The notes beneath the pieces were generated by a model. It did no database searches. It was not told the DNA's origin and worked only from the letters and a program-made list of their open reading frames with translations. Shown here one piece after another: positions 18,456 through 26,754 of a stretch of 64,000 nt of DNA. This DNA is from Streptomyces sp. LaPpAH-108 (lineage in GTDB: Bacteria; Actinomycetota; Actinomycetes; Streptomycetales; Streptomycetaceae), in NCBI RefSeq assembly GCF_000373625.1, contig NZ_KB891988.1, forward strand, positions 372,001-436,000. The letters run 5' to 3'. The position numbers were made by a program, and so were the translations under genes. Each line of letters starts with the position of its first letter. Position 1 is the first letter of the stretch.

Positions 18456-19349
18456 TCAGACGCCGACCTCGTCCCCTGCCACCCGCGTGGCCGGAATCGC
18501 GCACTCCGCCGGGTCGCCGGACGGCCGTGACGCACGGGCGCGTCGGCGGGCCAGCGGGGCGGCCAGCACCGCCAGGACGGCGAACGCGGCGATCGTGAGC
18601 AGCACGATCGTGGCACCCGGCGGAACGTCCACGTAGAACGACGTGACCGTGCCGCCGAGGGACACGACGACGCCGATCGCGACCGCCAGGCCGAACGTCG
18701 CCGCGAAACCGCGGGTGAGCTGCTGCGCGGCGGCCACCGGTACGACCATCAGCGCGGAGACCAGGATCAGGCCCACCACCCGCATCGCCACGGTGACCGT
18801 GACGGCCGCGGTGATGGCGGTCAGCAGGTTCAGCGCGCGCACCGGCAGCCCGGTGACCCGCGCGAACTCCTCGTCCTGGCTGACGGCGAACAACTGCCGC
18901 CGCAGCCCCAGCGTCACCGCGACCACCAGCGCGGCCAGCACCACGATCGCGGTCACGTCCGAGGGCGAGACCGTGGACAGGGAGCCGAAGAGGTACGAGG
19001 TGAGGTTGGCGTTGGAGCCGCCCGGCGCGAGGTTGACCAGCATCACGCCGCCCGCCATGCCGCCGTAGAAGAGCATGGCGAGGGCGATGTCGCCGCGCGC
19101 GCGGCCGTACCAGCGGATCAGCTCCATGAGGACCGAGCCCGCGACCGAGACCAGCGTGGCCATCCACACCGGCGAGGAGTGCAGCAGGAAGCCGAGGCCG
19201 ACGCCGGTCATCGCCACGTGCCCGATGCCGTCGCCCATGAGGGGCTGGCGGCGCTGGACGAGGTAGATGCCGATCGCGGGCGCGGTGATGCCGACCAGGA
19301 CGGCCGCGAGGAGCGCCCGCTGCATGAAGGCGTAGTTCAGGAGATCCAT
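18456..19349 (-). CDS. znuB: zinc ABC transporter permease
   Basis: 297 residues, family ABC-3 metal permease with about eight or nine membrane helices: MDLLNYAFMQRALLAAVLVGITAPAIG at the N-terminus, QRRQPLMGDGIGHVAMTGVGLG (the conserved loop facing the ATPase), and the C-terminal SFYVDVPPGATIVLLTIAAF. Forms the inner-membrane channel with the ZnuC ATPase and ZnuA binding protein. The start overlaps the znuC stop (TGATG). Confidence 0.93.
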   Translation of the reverse strand: MDLLNYAFMQRALLAAVLVGITAPAIGIYLVQRRQPLMGDGIGHVAMTGVGLGFLLHSSPVWMATLVSVAGSVLMELIRWYGRARGDIALAMLFYGGMAGGVMLVNLAPGGSNANLTSYLFGSLSTVSPSDVTAIVVLAALVVAVTLGLRRQLFAVSQDEEFARVTGLPVRALNLLTAITAAVTVTVAMRVVGLILVSALMVVPVAAAQQLTRGFAATFGLAVAIGVVVSLGGTVTSFYVDVPPGATIVLLTIAAFAVLAVLAAPLARRRARASRPSGDPAECAIPATRVAGDEVGV

Positions 19350-20140
19350 CAGCTCAGCAGTCCCGTGCGGATCGGTCCGGCGCCCTCGGGGGCGTGCGGG
19401 TGGACGTGGTCGTGGCCCGGGAGCGCGTGCTGGCCCACGGCCTTCGGGGGCGGCCCGTCGTGCAGCACGCAGCCGTCGCGCAGGACGACCGCGCGGTCGA
19501 TCAGCGGCTCCAGCGGGCCCAGTTCGTGCAGCACGAGCAGCACGCTCGCCCCGCCCGCGACCTGCTCGCGCAGCGTCGCGGCCAGCACTTCCTGGCTGGC
19601 GAGGTCCACGCCCGCCATCGGCTCGTCCATGATCAGCAGCTCGGGGTCGGAGGCCAGCGCCCGCGCGATCAGCACCCGCTGGTGCTGGCCGCCGGAGAGC
19701 GCGGTCACCGAGTCCCCGGCGCGGTCCGCCATGCCGACCAGTTCCAGGGCCCGGCGCACCGCCTCCCGGTCGGCCTTGCGGAAGAGGCCGAAGCGGGTCC
19801 GGGACAGCCGCCCGGAGGAGACGACCTCGGTCACGGTGACGGGCACGCCCCCGGCCGCGCTGGTGCGCTGCGGCACGTACCCCACGCGCGACCACGCGCG
19901 GAACGACTTCAGCGGGGTGCCGAACAGCTCCACCGAGCCGGAGGCGGCCGGGATCTGACCGATGGCCGTGCGTACGGCGGTGGACTTGCCGGAGCCGTTG
20001 GCGCCGAGCAGCGCGACGACCTCGCCGCGCCCCACGGTCACGTCGATGCCGCGCAGGACGGGACGGCCGCCGAGTTCGGCGCGGATGTCGCGCAGTTCCA
20101 GGACCCGCTCAGGGCCGGGGCTGGTGTCGGTGCCGGTCAT
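19349..20140 (-). CDS. znuC: zinc ABC transporter ATP-binding protein
   Basis: 263 residues. Walker A GANGSGKST, Q-loop VPQR, signature LSGGQHQR, Walker B ELLIMDEP, switch His in VLHELG. The histidine-rich C-terminal tail (HALPGHDHVHPHAPEG) probably binds zinc. The ATG at 20140 overlaps the znuA stop (ATGA), so the three importer genes are translationally linked. Confidence 0.94.
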   Translation of the reverse strand: MTGTDTSPGPERVLELRDIRAELGGRPVLRGIDVTVGRGEVVALLGANGSGKSTAVRTAIGQIPAASGSVELFGTPLKSFRAWSRVGYVPQRTSAAGGVPVTVTEVVSSGRLSRTRFGLFRKADREAVRRALELVGMADRAGDSVTALSGGQHQRVLIARALASDPELLIMDEPMAGVDLASQEVLAATLREQVAGGASVLLVLHELGPLEPLIDRAVVLRDGCVLHDGPPPKAVGQHALPGHDHVHPHAPEGAGPIRTGLLS

Positions 20141-21102
20141 TTCGCGCCCAGCGCCTTCTGGAGGGCCGTGAGGTTGGCCTCCTGGACGGCGAAGTAGTCC
20201 CGGCCCCGGGACTTTTCGGTGATGCCCTCGAGGGGGTCGAGCACGTCGGTCTTGAGGCGGCCGTCCCCGGCGATGGTCTTCGCGGTCTTGTCGCTGACCA
20301 GCGTCTCGTAGAAGACGGTGGTGACGCCGTCGGCCTTCGCCAGCTTCTGGAGTTCCTTCACGCGCGCGGCGCTCGGCTCCGACTCGGGGTCGAGTCCGCT
20401 GATGGCCTCCTCGGTGAGGCCGTAGCGCTCGGCGAGGTAGCCGAAGGCGGCGTGCGTGGTGATGAAGACCTTGGACTTGGTGTGCGCGAGGCCGTCCTTG
20501 TACCGGGTGTTCAGCTCGTCGAGCCGCTTGACCAGGGCGTCGGTGTTCTTCGCGTAGTCGGCCTTGTGCTTCGGGTCGGCCTTCTCGAAGGCGCGGCCGA
20601 CGCCCTGGGCGACCTGGGCGTAGCGCACCGGGTCGAGCCAGATGTGCGGGTCCTTGCCCGACTCCTCCTCGTCGCCGTGGCCGCCCTCGGCGTGCTCGGC
20701 CGCGTGGCCGCCGACCTCGGTGCCGTGTTCCTCCAGCGTGGTCAGCGTGGCGGCGTCGATCTTGGTCTTGACCGGCGACTCGGCCACGGCCTTGTCCACC
20801 GACGGCTGGAGCCCCTTCAGGTAGAGGACCGCGTCGGAGTCCTGGAGCCCCGCTATCTGCCGCGGGCTGATCTCCAGGTCGTGCGGCTCCTGGCCAGGGG
20901 AGGTCAGCGTGGTCACGTGGACGTGGGAGCCGCCGATCTCGTTCGCCAGGAAGGCCATCGGATAGAAGGAGGCGACGACGTCCAGCTTGCCCGTGCCGCC
21001 CGCCGCGCTCGCACCGCCCGAGCAGCCGGTGAGTGCGCCGAGGCCCAGCGCGGTGGCAGCCGCGAGCGCGGACCCGGATATGAGGCGTCGTCGTACGTTC
21101 AT
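20137..21102 (-). CDS. znuA: zinc ABC transporter substrate-binding lipoprotein
   Basis: 321 residues. Signal peptide of a lipoprotein: MNVRRRLISGSALAAATALGLGALTGC, lipobox LTGC. Periplasm-type A-1 metal-binding fold: MAFLANEIGGSHVHV with a ligand His, a His/Glu-rich mobile loop (HGTEVGGHAAEHAEGGHGDEEE), then DPHIWLDP with the second His, and THAAFGYLAERYG with the third. I favour the ATG at 21102, whose A lies where transcription should start from the -35/-10 at 21139-21110, so the mRNA may be leaderless; an ATG at 21111 would add three residues. Confidence 0.94.
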   Translation of the reverse strand: MNVRRRLISGSALAAATALGLGALTGCSGGASAAGGTGKLDVVASFYPMAFLANEIGGSHVHVTTLTSPGQEPHDLEISPRQIAGLQDSDAVLYLKGLQPSVDKAVAESPVKTKIDAATLTTLEEHGTEVGGHAAEHAEGGHGDEEESGKDPHIWLDPVRYAQVAQGVGRAFEKADPKHKADYAKNTDALVKRLDELNTRYKDGLAHTKSKVFITTHAAFGYLAERYGLTEEAISGLDPESEPSAARVKELQKLAKADGVTTVFYETLVSDKTAKTIAGDGRLKTDVLDPLEGITEKSRGRDYFAVQEANLTALQKALGAK

Positions 21103-21139
21103 GACAGTCATTTTCAACAAATATGGAAACCGTTGTCAA
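21102..21139 (-). promoter_or_regulatory. znuA promoter with two Zur-box-like palindromes
   Basis: Read on the minus strand: -35 TTGACA (21139-21134), 18-bp spacer, -10 GAAAAT (21115-21110), and initiation expected near the ATG at 21102. Two 15-bp imperfect palindromes of the Zur type (TGAnAA-N3-TTnTCA-like) are present, at 21102-21116 over the -10/start and at 21124-21138 over the -35, with centres 22 bp apart, two helical turns. Binding of two Zur dimers on one face would block the promoter completely. Confidence 0.72.
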
Positions 21140-21352
21140 CAAACTGTCCGGAGTCTTGTGGCGGTCTTGCGATGCGGGCGCCCCGGGGAGAAGTTTGGGA
21201 AGGGCTTGGGTGGCCTTGGGTGATCTTGCGCAGCCCTTGGGGCGCCTGCGGGCGGGGGCCGATTTGGCCGTGGGGGAGCCTGCGCCGGTAACCTGAATCA
21301 TTCGCTGGAAGCATCTCGCTTCAACGCCCGTCGTCGTAATGAAGAGAGCACC

Positions 21353-22735
21353 GTGGCCGCCGACAAGATCGACACCATCGTCAGCCTGAGCAAGCGCCGT
21401 GGCTTCGTTTTCCCCTGCAGTGAGATCTACGGCGGACAGCGTGCCGCCTGGGACTACGGACCGCTGGGTGTCGAGCTCAAGGAGAACATCAAGCGCCAGT
21501 GGTGGCGCTACATGGTGACGTCGCGCGAGGACGTGGTCGGTATCGACTCGTCCGTCATCCTGGCCCCCGAGGTCTGGGTCGCCTCCGGTCACGTCGCCAC
21601 CTTCACGGACCCGCTGACCGAGTGCACCTCGTGTCACAAGCGGTTCCGCGCGGACCACCTGGAAGAGGCGTACGAGGAGAAGAAGGGCCACGCTCCGGCG
21701 AACGGCCTGGCGGACCTCAACTGCCCGAACTGCGGCAACAAGGGCACCTTCACCGAGCCCAAGCAGTTCTCCGGTCTGCTCTCCACCCACCTCGGCCCGA
21801 CCCAGGACTCCGGCTCCGTCGCCTACCTGCGTCCCGAGACCGCCCAGGGCATCTTCACCAACTTCGCCCAGGTGCAGACCACTTCGCGCCGCAAGCCGCC
21901 CTTCGGCATCGCCCAGATGGGCAAGTCCTTCCGCAACGAGATCACGCCCGGCAACTTCATCTTCCGCACCCGCGAGTTCGAGCAGATGGAGATGGAGTTC
22001 TTCGTCAAGCCGGGCGAGGACGAGGAGTGGCAGGAGTACTGGATGCAGCAGCGCTGGAACTGGTACACCGGGCTCGGCCTGCGCGAGGAGAACATGCGCT
22101 GGTTCGAGCACCCGAAGGAGAAGCTCTCCCACTACTCCAAGCGCACCGCCGACATCGAGTACCGCTTCTCGTTCGGCGGCTCGGAGTGGGGCGAGCTGGA
22201 GGGTGTCGCCAACCGGACCGACTACGACCTCGGCGCGCACGCCAAGGCGTCCGGTCAGGACCTCTCCTACTTCGACCAGGAGGCCGGCGAGCGCTGGACC
22301 CCCTACGTCATCGAGCCCGCCGCCGGTGTCGGCCGCACCATGCTGGCCTTCCTCCTCGACGCCTACACCGAGGACGAGGCGCCCAACGCCAAGGGCAAGA
22401 TGGAGAAGCGCGTCGTGCTGCGTCTCGACCACCGCCTGGCCCCGGTCAAGGTCGCGGTGCTCCCGCTCTCCCGCAACCCGGAGCTGTCCCCGAAGGCCAA
22501 GGGGCTGGCCCAGGCGCTGCGCCAGAACTGGAACATCGACTTCGACGACGCCGGTGCCATCGGCCGCCGCTACCGCCGTCAGGACGAGATCGGTACGCCG
22601 TTCTGCGTCACCGTCGACTTCGACACGCTCGAGGACAACGCGGTGACCGTGCGCGAGCGCGACACGATGAAGCAGGAGCGCGTCTCCCTCGACCAGATCG
22701 AGGGCTACCTCGCGGCTCGCCTCATCGGCGCCTGA
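21353..22735 (+). CDS. glyS: glycyl-tRNA synthetase (alpha2 type)
   Basis: 460 residues, class II aminoacyl-tRNA synthetase of the dimeric eukaryote-like type. [15 protein letters not shown] and [15 protein letters not shown] at the N-terminus; zinc-like cysteines CTSCHKRF and CPNCGNKG; motif 2 [25 protein letters not shown]; motif 3 [15 protein letters not shown]-terminal anticodon-binding domain from about residue 365 ([15 protein letters not shown]). Start GTG 21353. About 250 bp lie between it and znuA, containing the divergent promoters and four CTTGGG(G) motifs of unknown meaning near 21190-21240. Confidence 0.97.
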   Translation: MAADKIDTIVSLSKRRGFVFPCSEIYGGQRAAWDYGPLGVELKENIKRQWWRYMVTSREDVVGIDSSVILAPEVWVASGHVATFTDPLTECTSCHKRFRADHLEEAYEEKKGHAPANGLADLNCPNCGNKGTFTEPKQFSGLLSTHLGPTQDSGSVAYLRPETAQGIFTNFAQVQTTSRRKPPFGIAQMGKSFRNEITPGNFIFRTREFEQMEMEFFVKPGEDEEWQEYWMQQRWNWYTGLGLREENMRWFEHPKEKLSHYSKRTADIEYRFSFGGSEWGELEGVANRTDYDLGAHAKASGQDLSYFDQEAGERWTPYVIEPAAGVGRTMLAFLLDAYTEDEAPNAKGKMEKRVVLRLDHRLAPVKVAVLPLSRNPELSPKAKGLAQALRQNWNIDFDDAGAIGRRYRRQDEIGTPFCVTVDFDTLEDNAVTVRERDTMKQERVSLDQIEGYLAARLIGA

Positions 22736-22748
22736 CCTCTGCATTTCC

Positions 22749-22788
22749 GCCCACCCTCCTGTCCGGTCCGCCGGGCCGGAGGGTGGGC
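22749..22788 (+). terminator. glyS terminator
   Basis: An 11-bp stem, gcccaccctcc (22749-22759) with ggagggtgggc (22778-22788), and an inner ccgg/ccgg pair, 13 bp after the glyS stop and followed by ttcttc. Confidence 0.8.
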
Positions 22789-22849
22789 TTCTTCATGCCC
22801 GCTTCCGGTTCCGAGGGGCTTCTACCCAGGATCGACTGACAAATAACAG

Positions 22850-22873
22850 ATGACAGATATTGAATTCTGTCAT
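22850..22873 (+). promoter_or_regulatory. operator-like palindrome upstream of the aldo/keto reductase
   Basis: atgacaga (22850-22857) and tctgtcat (22866-22873), perfect 8-bp arms around an 8-nt AT-rich centre, in an AT-rich pocket 22 bp before the AKR start codon. Size and symmetry fit a TetR-type operator; the TetR gene 78 bp after the AKR gene is the obvious candidate. Confidence 0.6.
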
Positions 22874-22894
22874 TCGTCGTGCCAGGCTGGACGC

Positions 22895-23905
22895 ATGACG
22901 ATCCCCACGCGCAATCTCGGAACCACCGGCCCCCAGGTCTCCGCCCTCGGCCTCGGCTGCATGGGCATGTCCGGTATGTATGGAGAGGCGGACCGCCCGG
23001 AGGCCATCGCCACCGTGCACGCCGCCCTGGAGGAAGGCGTCACCCTCCTCGACACCGGCGACTTCTACGGCATGGGGCACAACGAACTCCTGGTCGGCGA
23101 AGCCCTCCGCACCGCCCCGGCCCACCTGCGGGACAACGCGGTGCTGAGCGTGAAGTTCGGCGCCCTGCGCGACCCGGACGGCGCCTGGCTCGGCTTCGAC
23201 GGCCGCCCCGCCGCGGTGAAGACCTTCGCCGCCTACTCCCTCCAGCGCCTCGGCGTGGACCACATCGACATCTACCGCCCCTCCCGCCTCGACCCGGACG
23301 TGCCGATCGAGGAGACGGTCGGCGCCGTCGCGGAACTGGTCGAGAAGGGCTGGGTGAAGCACATCGGCCTCAGCGAGGTCGGCCCCGACACCATCCGCCG
23401 GGCGGCGGCGACGGCCCCCATCAGCGACCTCCAGATCGAGTACGCGCTGATCTCCCGGGGCCCCGAGCGCGAGATCCTGCCCACCCTGCGCGAACTGGGC
23501 ATCGGCGTCACGGCGTACGGCGTCCTCTCGCGCGGTCTGCTCTCCAACCACATCACCGCCGACCGCGACTTCGCGGCCGGTGACTTCCGCTCCTTCTCGC
23601 CGCGCTTCCAGGGCGAGAACTTCCAGCACAACCTGACCCTGGTCGACGCCCTGCGCAAGATCGCCGAGCAGAAGGGCGCCAGCGTCGCCCAGATCGCCAT
23701 CGCCTGGGTGCTCTCCCGGGGCGAGGACATCGTGCCGCTGGTCGGCGCCCGCACCCGCGAGCGGCTGGCAGAGGCACTGGGCGCGCTCGACGTGACTCTG
23801 GACGAGGCCGACCTCGCCGCCATCGAGGAGGCCGTACCGGCGGACGCTGCGGCGGGGGAGCGGTACGCCCCGGCCCAGATGGCGATGCTGGACAGCGAGC
23901 GGTGA
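22895..23905 (+). CDS. aldo/keto reductase, subfamily with altered catalytic His
   Basis: 336 residues. Probable NADPH-dependent reductase of the AKR12/13-like bacterial group. LGTTGPQVSALGLGCMGMSGMYG is the usual N-terminus, DTGDFYGMGHNE gives the catalytic Asp and Tyr, SVKFG the Lys. The segment that normally reads YYQHRVDP here reads IYRPSRLDP, so the fourth tetrad residue, His, is replaced by Ser; a subfamily with this change exists. The C-terminus VPLVGARTRERLAEAL binds the cofactor phosphate. Start: ATG 22895 (MTIPTRNLG), the family N-terminus. Followed by a TetR gene, likely its regulator. Confidence 0.92.
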   Translation: MTIPTRNLGTTGPQVSALGLGCMGMSGMYGEADRPEAIATVHAALEEGVTLLDTGDFYGMGHNELLVGEALRTAPAHLRDNAVLSVKFGALRDPDGAWLGFDGRPAAVKTFAAYSLQRLGVDHIDIYRPSRLDPDVPIEETVGAVAELVEKGWVKHIGLSEVGPDTIRRAAATAPISDLQIEYALISRGPEREILPTLRELGIGVTAYGVLSRGLLSNHITADRDFAAGDFRSFSPRFQGENFQHNLTLVDALRKIAEQKGASVAQIAIAWVLSRGEDIVPLVGARTRERLAEALGALDVTLDEADLAAIEEAVPADAAAGERYAPAQMAMLDSER

Positions 23906-23982
23906 GAAGGGGCCCGGGTGACCGGCGAAAGGGCCCGTCCTCGCCGGTCACGGCCGCCTTCCCGCCAGGTACGGTCTAGGAC

Positions 23983-24573
23983 ATGGCAGCGACCGAGACC
24001 CTGACCGCCGAGCGCATCCTCGAGGCGACCGAGGAGGTGCTGCGCCGCCACGGCCCGGCCAAGGCCACCGTGGTGGACGTGGCCCGCGCGCTCGGGGTCA
24101 GCCACGGCAGCGTCTACCGCCACTTCCGCACCAAGGCGGCGCTGCGCGAGGCGGTGACCAAGCGCTGGCTGGACCGCACCTCGCTCAAGCTGGCCGACAT
24201 CGCCGGGGGCCCCGGCCCCGCGGAGGAGCGGCTGCGCGACTGGCTGGCCGCGCTGTTCGAGGCCAAGCGGCACAAGGCGGGGGACGACCCCGAACTGTTC
24301 GCCACCTACAGCGTCCTGGCCGACGAGAGCGGCGCCACGGTCGGCGAGCACATCACCGACCTCACCGCCCAGCTCGCCACCATCATCGAGGCGGGCGTCG
24401 ACACGGGCACCTTCCGCCCGGCCGACCCCTCCGCCGAGGCCCGCGCCGTCTTCCAGGCCACGGCCCGCTTCCACGACCCCTGCCACGCCCGCGAATGGCA
24501 ACGGCCGGAGATCGAGACGGACTTCGAGGCGGTGGTGGGGCTGCTGATACGGGGGTTGCGGGCGGACGGGTAG
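23983..24573 (+). CDS. TetR-family transcriptional regulator
   Basis: 196 residues. N-terminal HTH of the TetR type: AERILEATEEVLRRHGPAKATVVDVARALGVSHGSVYRHFRTKAALREAV (recognition helix VSHGSVYRHF). The ligand-binding domain resembles the AcrR-like C-terminal domain with a WLDRTSLKLADIA opening. Its position behind the aldo/keto reductase, and the palindrome ahead of that gene, suggest it represses the AKR in the absence of an unknown small molecule. Confidence 0.92.
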   Translation: MAATETLTAERILEATEEVLRRHGPAKATVVDVARALGVSHGSVYRHFRTKAALREAVTKRWLDRTSLKLADIAGGPGPAEERLRDWLAALFEAKRHKAGDDPELFATYSVLADESGATVGEHITDLTAQLATIIEAGVDTGTFRPADPSAEARAVFQATARFHDPCHAREWQRPEIETDFEAVVGLLIRGLRADG

Positions 24574-24670
24574 GCGCATGTCGGCCTCGGCGGCATGCGC
24601 CCGGCGTGGCGGCTCTGCGAGGCGGGCGAAACATCATCGCCGATATCGCCCGGCGTGCCAGACTTTTCCC

Positions 24671-24883
24671 ATGACGCACGCACTGCATCTGACTGCCGCG
24701 GTCACCCATGAGGACGGGTGGTATGTGGCCCGTTGCCTTCAGGTAGAGGTCACCAGCCAGGGCGAGAGTATCGAGGAGGCGTTGTCCAACCTCCGTGAGG
24801 CGCTGGAACTGTACTTCGAGGACGCTCCCGTACCCGAGGTCACCGACGTGATCACCGCTCCGGTCGAGGTTCGCGTCGCATGA
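24671..24883 (+). CDS. hicB: HicB-family antitoxin
   Basis: 70 residues: MTHALHLTAAVTHEDGWYVARCLQVEVTSQGESIEEALSNLREALELYFED. This is the degraded RNase-H-like fold of HicB, with the WYVARC and GxSxEEALxNLxEAL motifs. It should bind and neutralise the HicA RNase encoded next. No separate DNA-binding domain is visible, so autoregulation may need the HicB-HicA complex. Gene order is antitoxin first, the reverse of the classical hicAB. ATGA overlap with hicA. Confidence 0.88.
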   Translation: MTHALHLTAAVTHEDGWYVARCLQVEVTSQGESIEEALSNLREALELYFEDAPVPEVTDVITAPVEVRVA

Positions 24884-25104
24884 GCCCCGCCGTGCCGAAC
24901 GGCGTGTCCGGGACCGAGATCGTCAAGGCACTGGAGCGCGCCGGTTTCGGCCACGTTTCGACCCGTGGCAGCCACGCCAAGTACCGCAAGGATGATCGAA
25001 CTGTCATCGTGCCCCTGCATCGTTCCCTAGCACCGGGCACCCTGCGTTCCATCCTCCGTCAGGCTGACTGGACGGTGGACGACCTCACCGAACACCTCAA
25101 GTAG
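24880..25104 (+). CDS. hicA: HicA-family toxin (mRNA interferase)
   Basis: 74 residues. VSGTEIVKALERAGFGHVSTRGSHAKYRKDDRTVIVPLHRSLAPGTLRSILRQADW is the double-stranded-RNA-binding-like HicA fold, with the catalytic His in RGSHAKYRK. Cleaves mRNA ribosome-independently when free of HicB, according to family knowledge. The start overlaps the hicB stop by 4 bp. Ends 14 bp before the convergent serine hydrolase gene. Confidence 0.9.
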   Translation: MSPAVPNGVSGTEIVKALERAGFGHVSTRGSHAKYRKDDRTVIVPLHRSLAPGTLRSILRQADWTVDDLTEHLK

Positions 25105-25118
25105 CCGTACAGCTCCGC

Positions 25119-26258
25119 TCAGGCGGTGATGCGCCAGAAGGCGCGCATCGGCTCCGGTGGGGTGGGGCCGGTCATGGCTGTCTGGGTCAGGAGGATGGTG
25201 ACCTTGGTGGTGGACGGGATCAGGTGGGCCGTGGTGCCGGTGCCGCCGACCCAGCCGTAGCGGCCGGGGACGGTCCAGGGGGCGGTGTGGGTGACGTCCA
25301 CCGAGCCGCCGTAGCCCCAGCCCTGGCCCTCCAGGAAGAGGGGGCTGGCCTCGCGCTGGGCCGGGGTGAGGCGGTCGGTGGTCATCCGGGTCACGGCTTC
25401 CGGGGAGAGGAGACGGCGGCCGTCGGGGGTCTCGCCGTGGGCGAGGAGCATGCGGGCGAAGGCCAGCCAGTCGTCGGCGGTGGAGACCAGGCCACCGGCG
25501 CCGGAGGGGAAGTCGGGCAGCCGCTTCCAGTCGTCGGCGCGGGGGTCCGCGACCTCGGCGGTGCCGTCCTCGCCCGGGCGGAAGGCGGTGGTGAAGCGGT
25601 GCCACTCCCGTTCGGGTACGGAGAAGCCGGTGTCCTTCATGCCGAGGGGCTCGAAGATCCGCTCGGCCATGAACTCCGGGAGCGTGCTGCCGGACGCCCG
25701 CGCGATCAGGGCGCCCTGGAGATCGGAGGCGGTGTTGTAGAGCCACGCCTCGCCGGGCTGGTTCAGCAGCGGCACCTTGGCGAGGTCGGCCAGCCAGGTG
25801 TCCGGGGCGGGGTAGTCGTGCGGGAAGAGGCCGTTCTGCAAGGGGAGCAGCGCGCGGACGGCGGGCAGCGAGAAGTCCGCGGGGAAGCCCCAGCCGGGCA
25901 GTGAACTGAGCAGATCCGCCACGGTGATGGACCGCTCGGCGGGCACCACGTCGTCCACCGGACTCTCCGGCGTCCGCACCACCATCGGCGCCGCCAGCTC
26001 CGGCAGCCACCGCTCCACCGGGTCCGCGAGACCGACCCGCCCGTCCTCGACCAGCATCATCAGCGCGGCGGCGGTGAGGGGCTTGCTGATGGACGCGAGC
26101 CGGAACAGCGAGTCCCGCGCCATCGGCACGCTCCGGTCGCCGTCCGCGTGCCCGACGGTCACCACCTCGACGTCGTCCCCGCGCGCGACCAGCGCGACGG
26201 CGCCGGGGAGGCGGCCGTCGTCGACGTACCGGTGCAGGGTGTCGTGCAGTGCGGTCAT
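25119..26258 (-). CDS. beta-lactamase-family serine hydrolase
   Basis: 379 residues, class C beta-lactamase/DD-peptidase fold. Nucleophile motif SISK (LFRLASISKPLTAAALMMLVE), the Tyr motif YNTASD, and a C-terminal GWVGGTGTTAHLIP in place of KTG (G-G-T-G). No signal peptide from the ATG at 26258, so probably a cytoplasmic esterase or peptidase rather than a penicillin-binding protein. The frame is open to 26315 without a good ribosome site. Confidence 0.9.
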   Translation of the reverse strand: MTALHDTLHRYVDDGRLPGAVALVARGDDVEVVTVGHADGDRSVPMARDSLFRLASISKPLTAAALMMLVEDGRVGLADPVERWLPELAAPMVVRTPESPVDDVVPAERSITVADLLSSLPGWGFPADFSLPAVRALLPLQNGLFPHDYPAPDTWLADLAKVPLLNQPGEAWLYNTASDLQGALIARASGSTLPEFMAERIFEPLGMKDTGFSVPEREWHRFTTAFRPGEDGTAEVADPRADDWKRLPDFPSGAGGLVSTADDWLAFARMLLAHGETPDGRRLLSPEAVTRMTTDRLTPAQREASPLFLEGQGWGYGGSVDVTHTAPWTVPGRYGWVGGTGTTAHLIPSTTKVTILLTQTAMTGPTPPEPMRAFWRITA

Positions 26259-26327
26259 GGGGGTCGCCTTCCGGTCGGCGCGAGCGTCAGGGTCGTCAGG
26301 TGTGATGACTCCCACGGGCGAGCCGAT

Positions 26328-26570
26328 TCATCGCCGCGCGGGATCGACGGTCGCCTGATGGGCCTCGGCCAGATGCGCGGCGGCCTTCTCCAGGTGTTCC
26401 CCCGCCCTGCCCCACGGCAGGAACCGCGTCCCCTCCCGCCAGCCGCAGGTCCCGCAACTGATCACCCGCGAGAGCCCGTTCTGCCGTACCCCCACCTCGT
26501 GCACGCGCCCGTGCCGGTCCCACCGCCGCACACTCCCCGTACCCCTGCTCTCCGTACCCCTGCTCTCCAT
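26328..26570 (-). CDS. small hypothetical protein with a CxxC pair
   Basis: 80 residues if started at the ATG at 26570. The N-terminus contains a short duplication (ESRGT ESRGTG) encoded by two tandem 16-17 bp copies. The core reads VHEVGVRQNGLSRVISCGTCGWREGTRFLPWGRAGEHLEKAAAHLAEAHQATV: a CxxC followed by a helix, like half of a zinc ribbon. Family not recognised. The start may lie further downstream, because no clear ribosome site is seen. Confidence 0.5.
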   Translation of the reverse strand: MESRGTESRGTGSVRRWDRHGRVHEVGVRQNGLSRVISCGTCGWREGTRFLPWGRAGEHLEKAAAHLAEAHQATVDPARR

Positions 26571-26754
26571 GGGCGGAGTGTGCAGCACGGGGGGTGAGGT
26601 GGGGGCGGGAACGGGGGGTGGGGACCGTCACAGGGGTGGGGGCTCTGCCGATGCAAGCTCGACGGCCTCACCCCAAGTGCCCTGGTCAGAGGCGTCATGG
26701 CAAGGTCGGCGGGGCCGATAGGGTGGTTTGATCATTCTGATGAAAGGCCACGAC

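Noticed and set aside
26530..26562. Tandem 16-17 bp copies as a possible mobile-element or CRISPR-like repeat
   Set aside because: Only two copies and no spacers; they encode a short duplicated peptide in the hypothetical gene.
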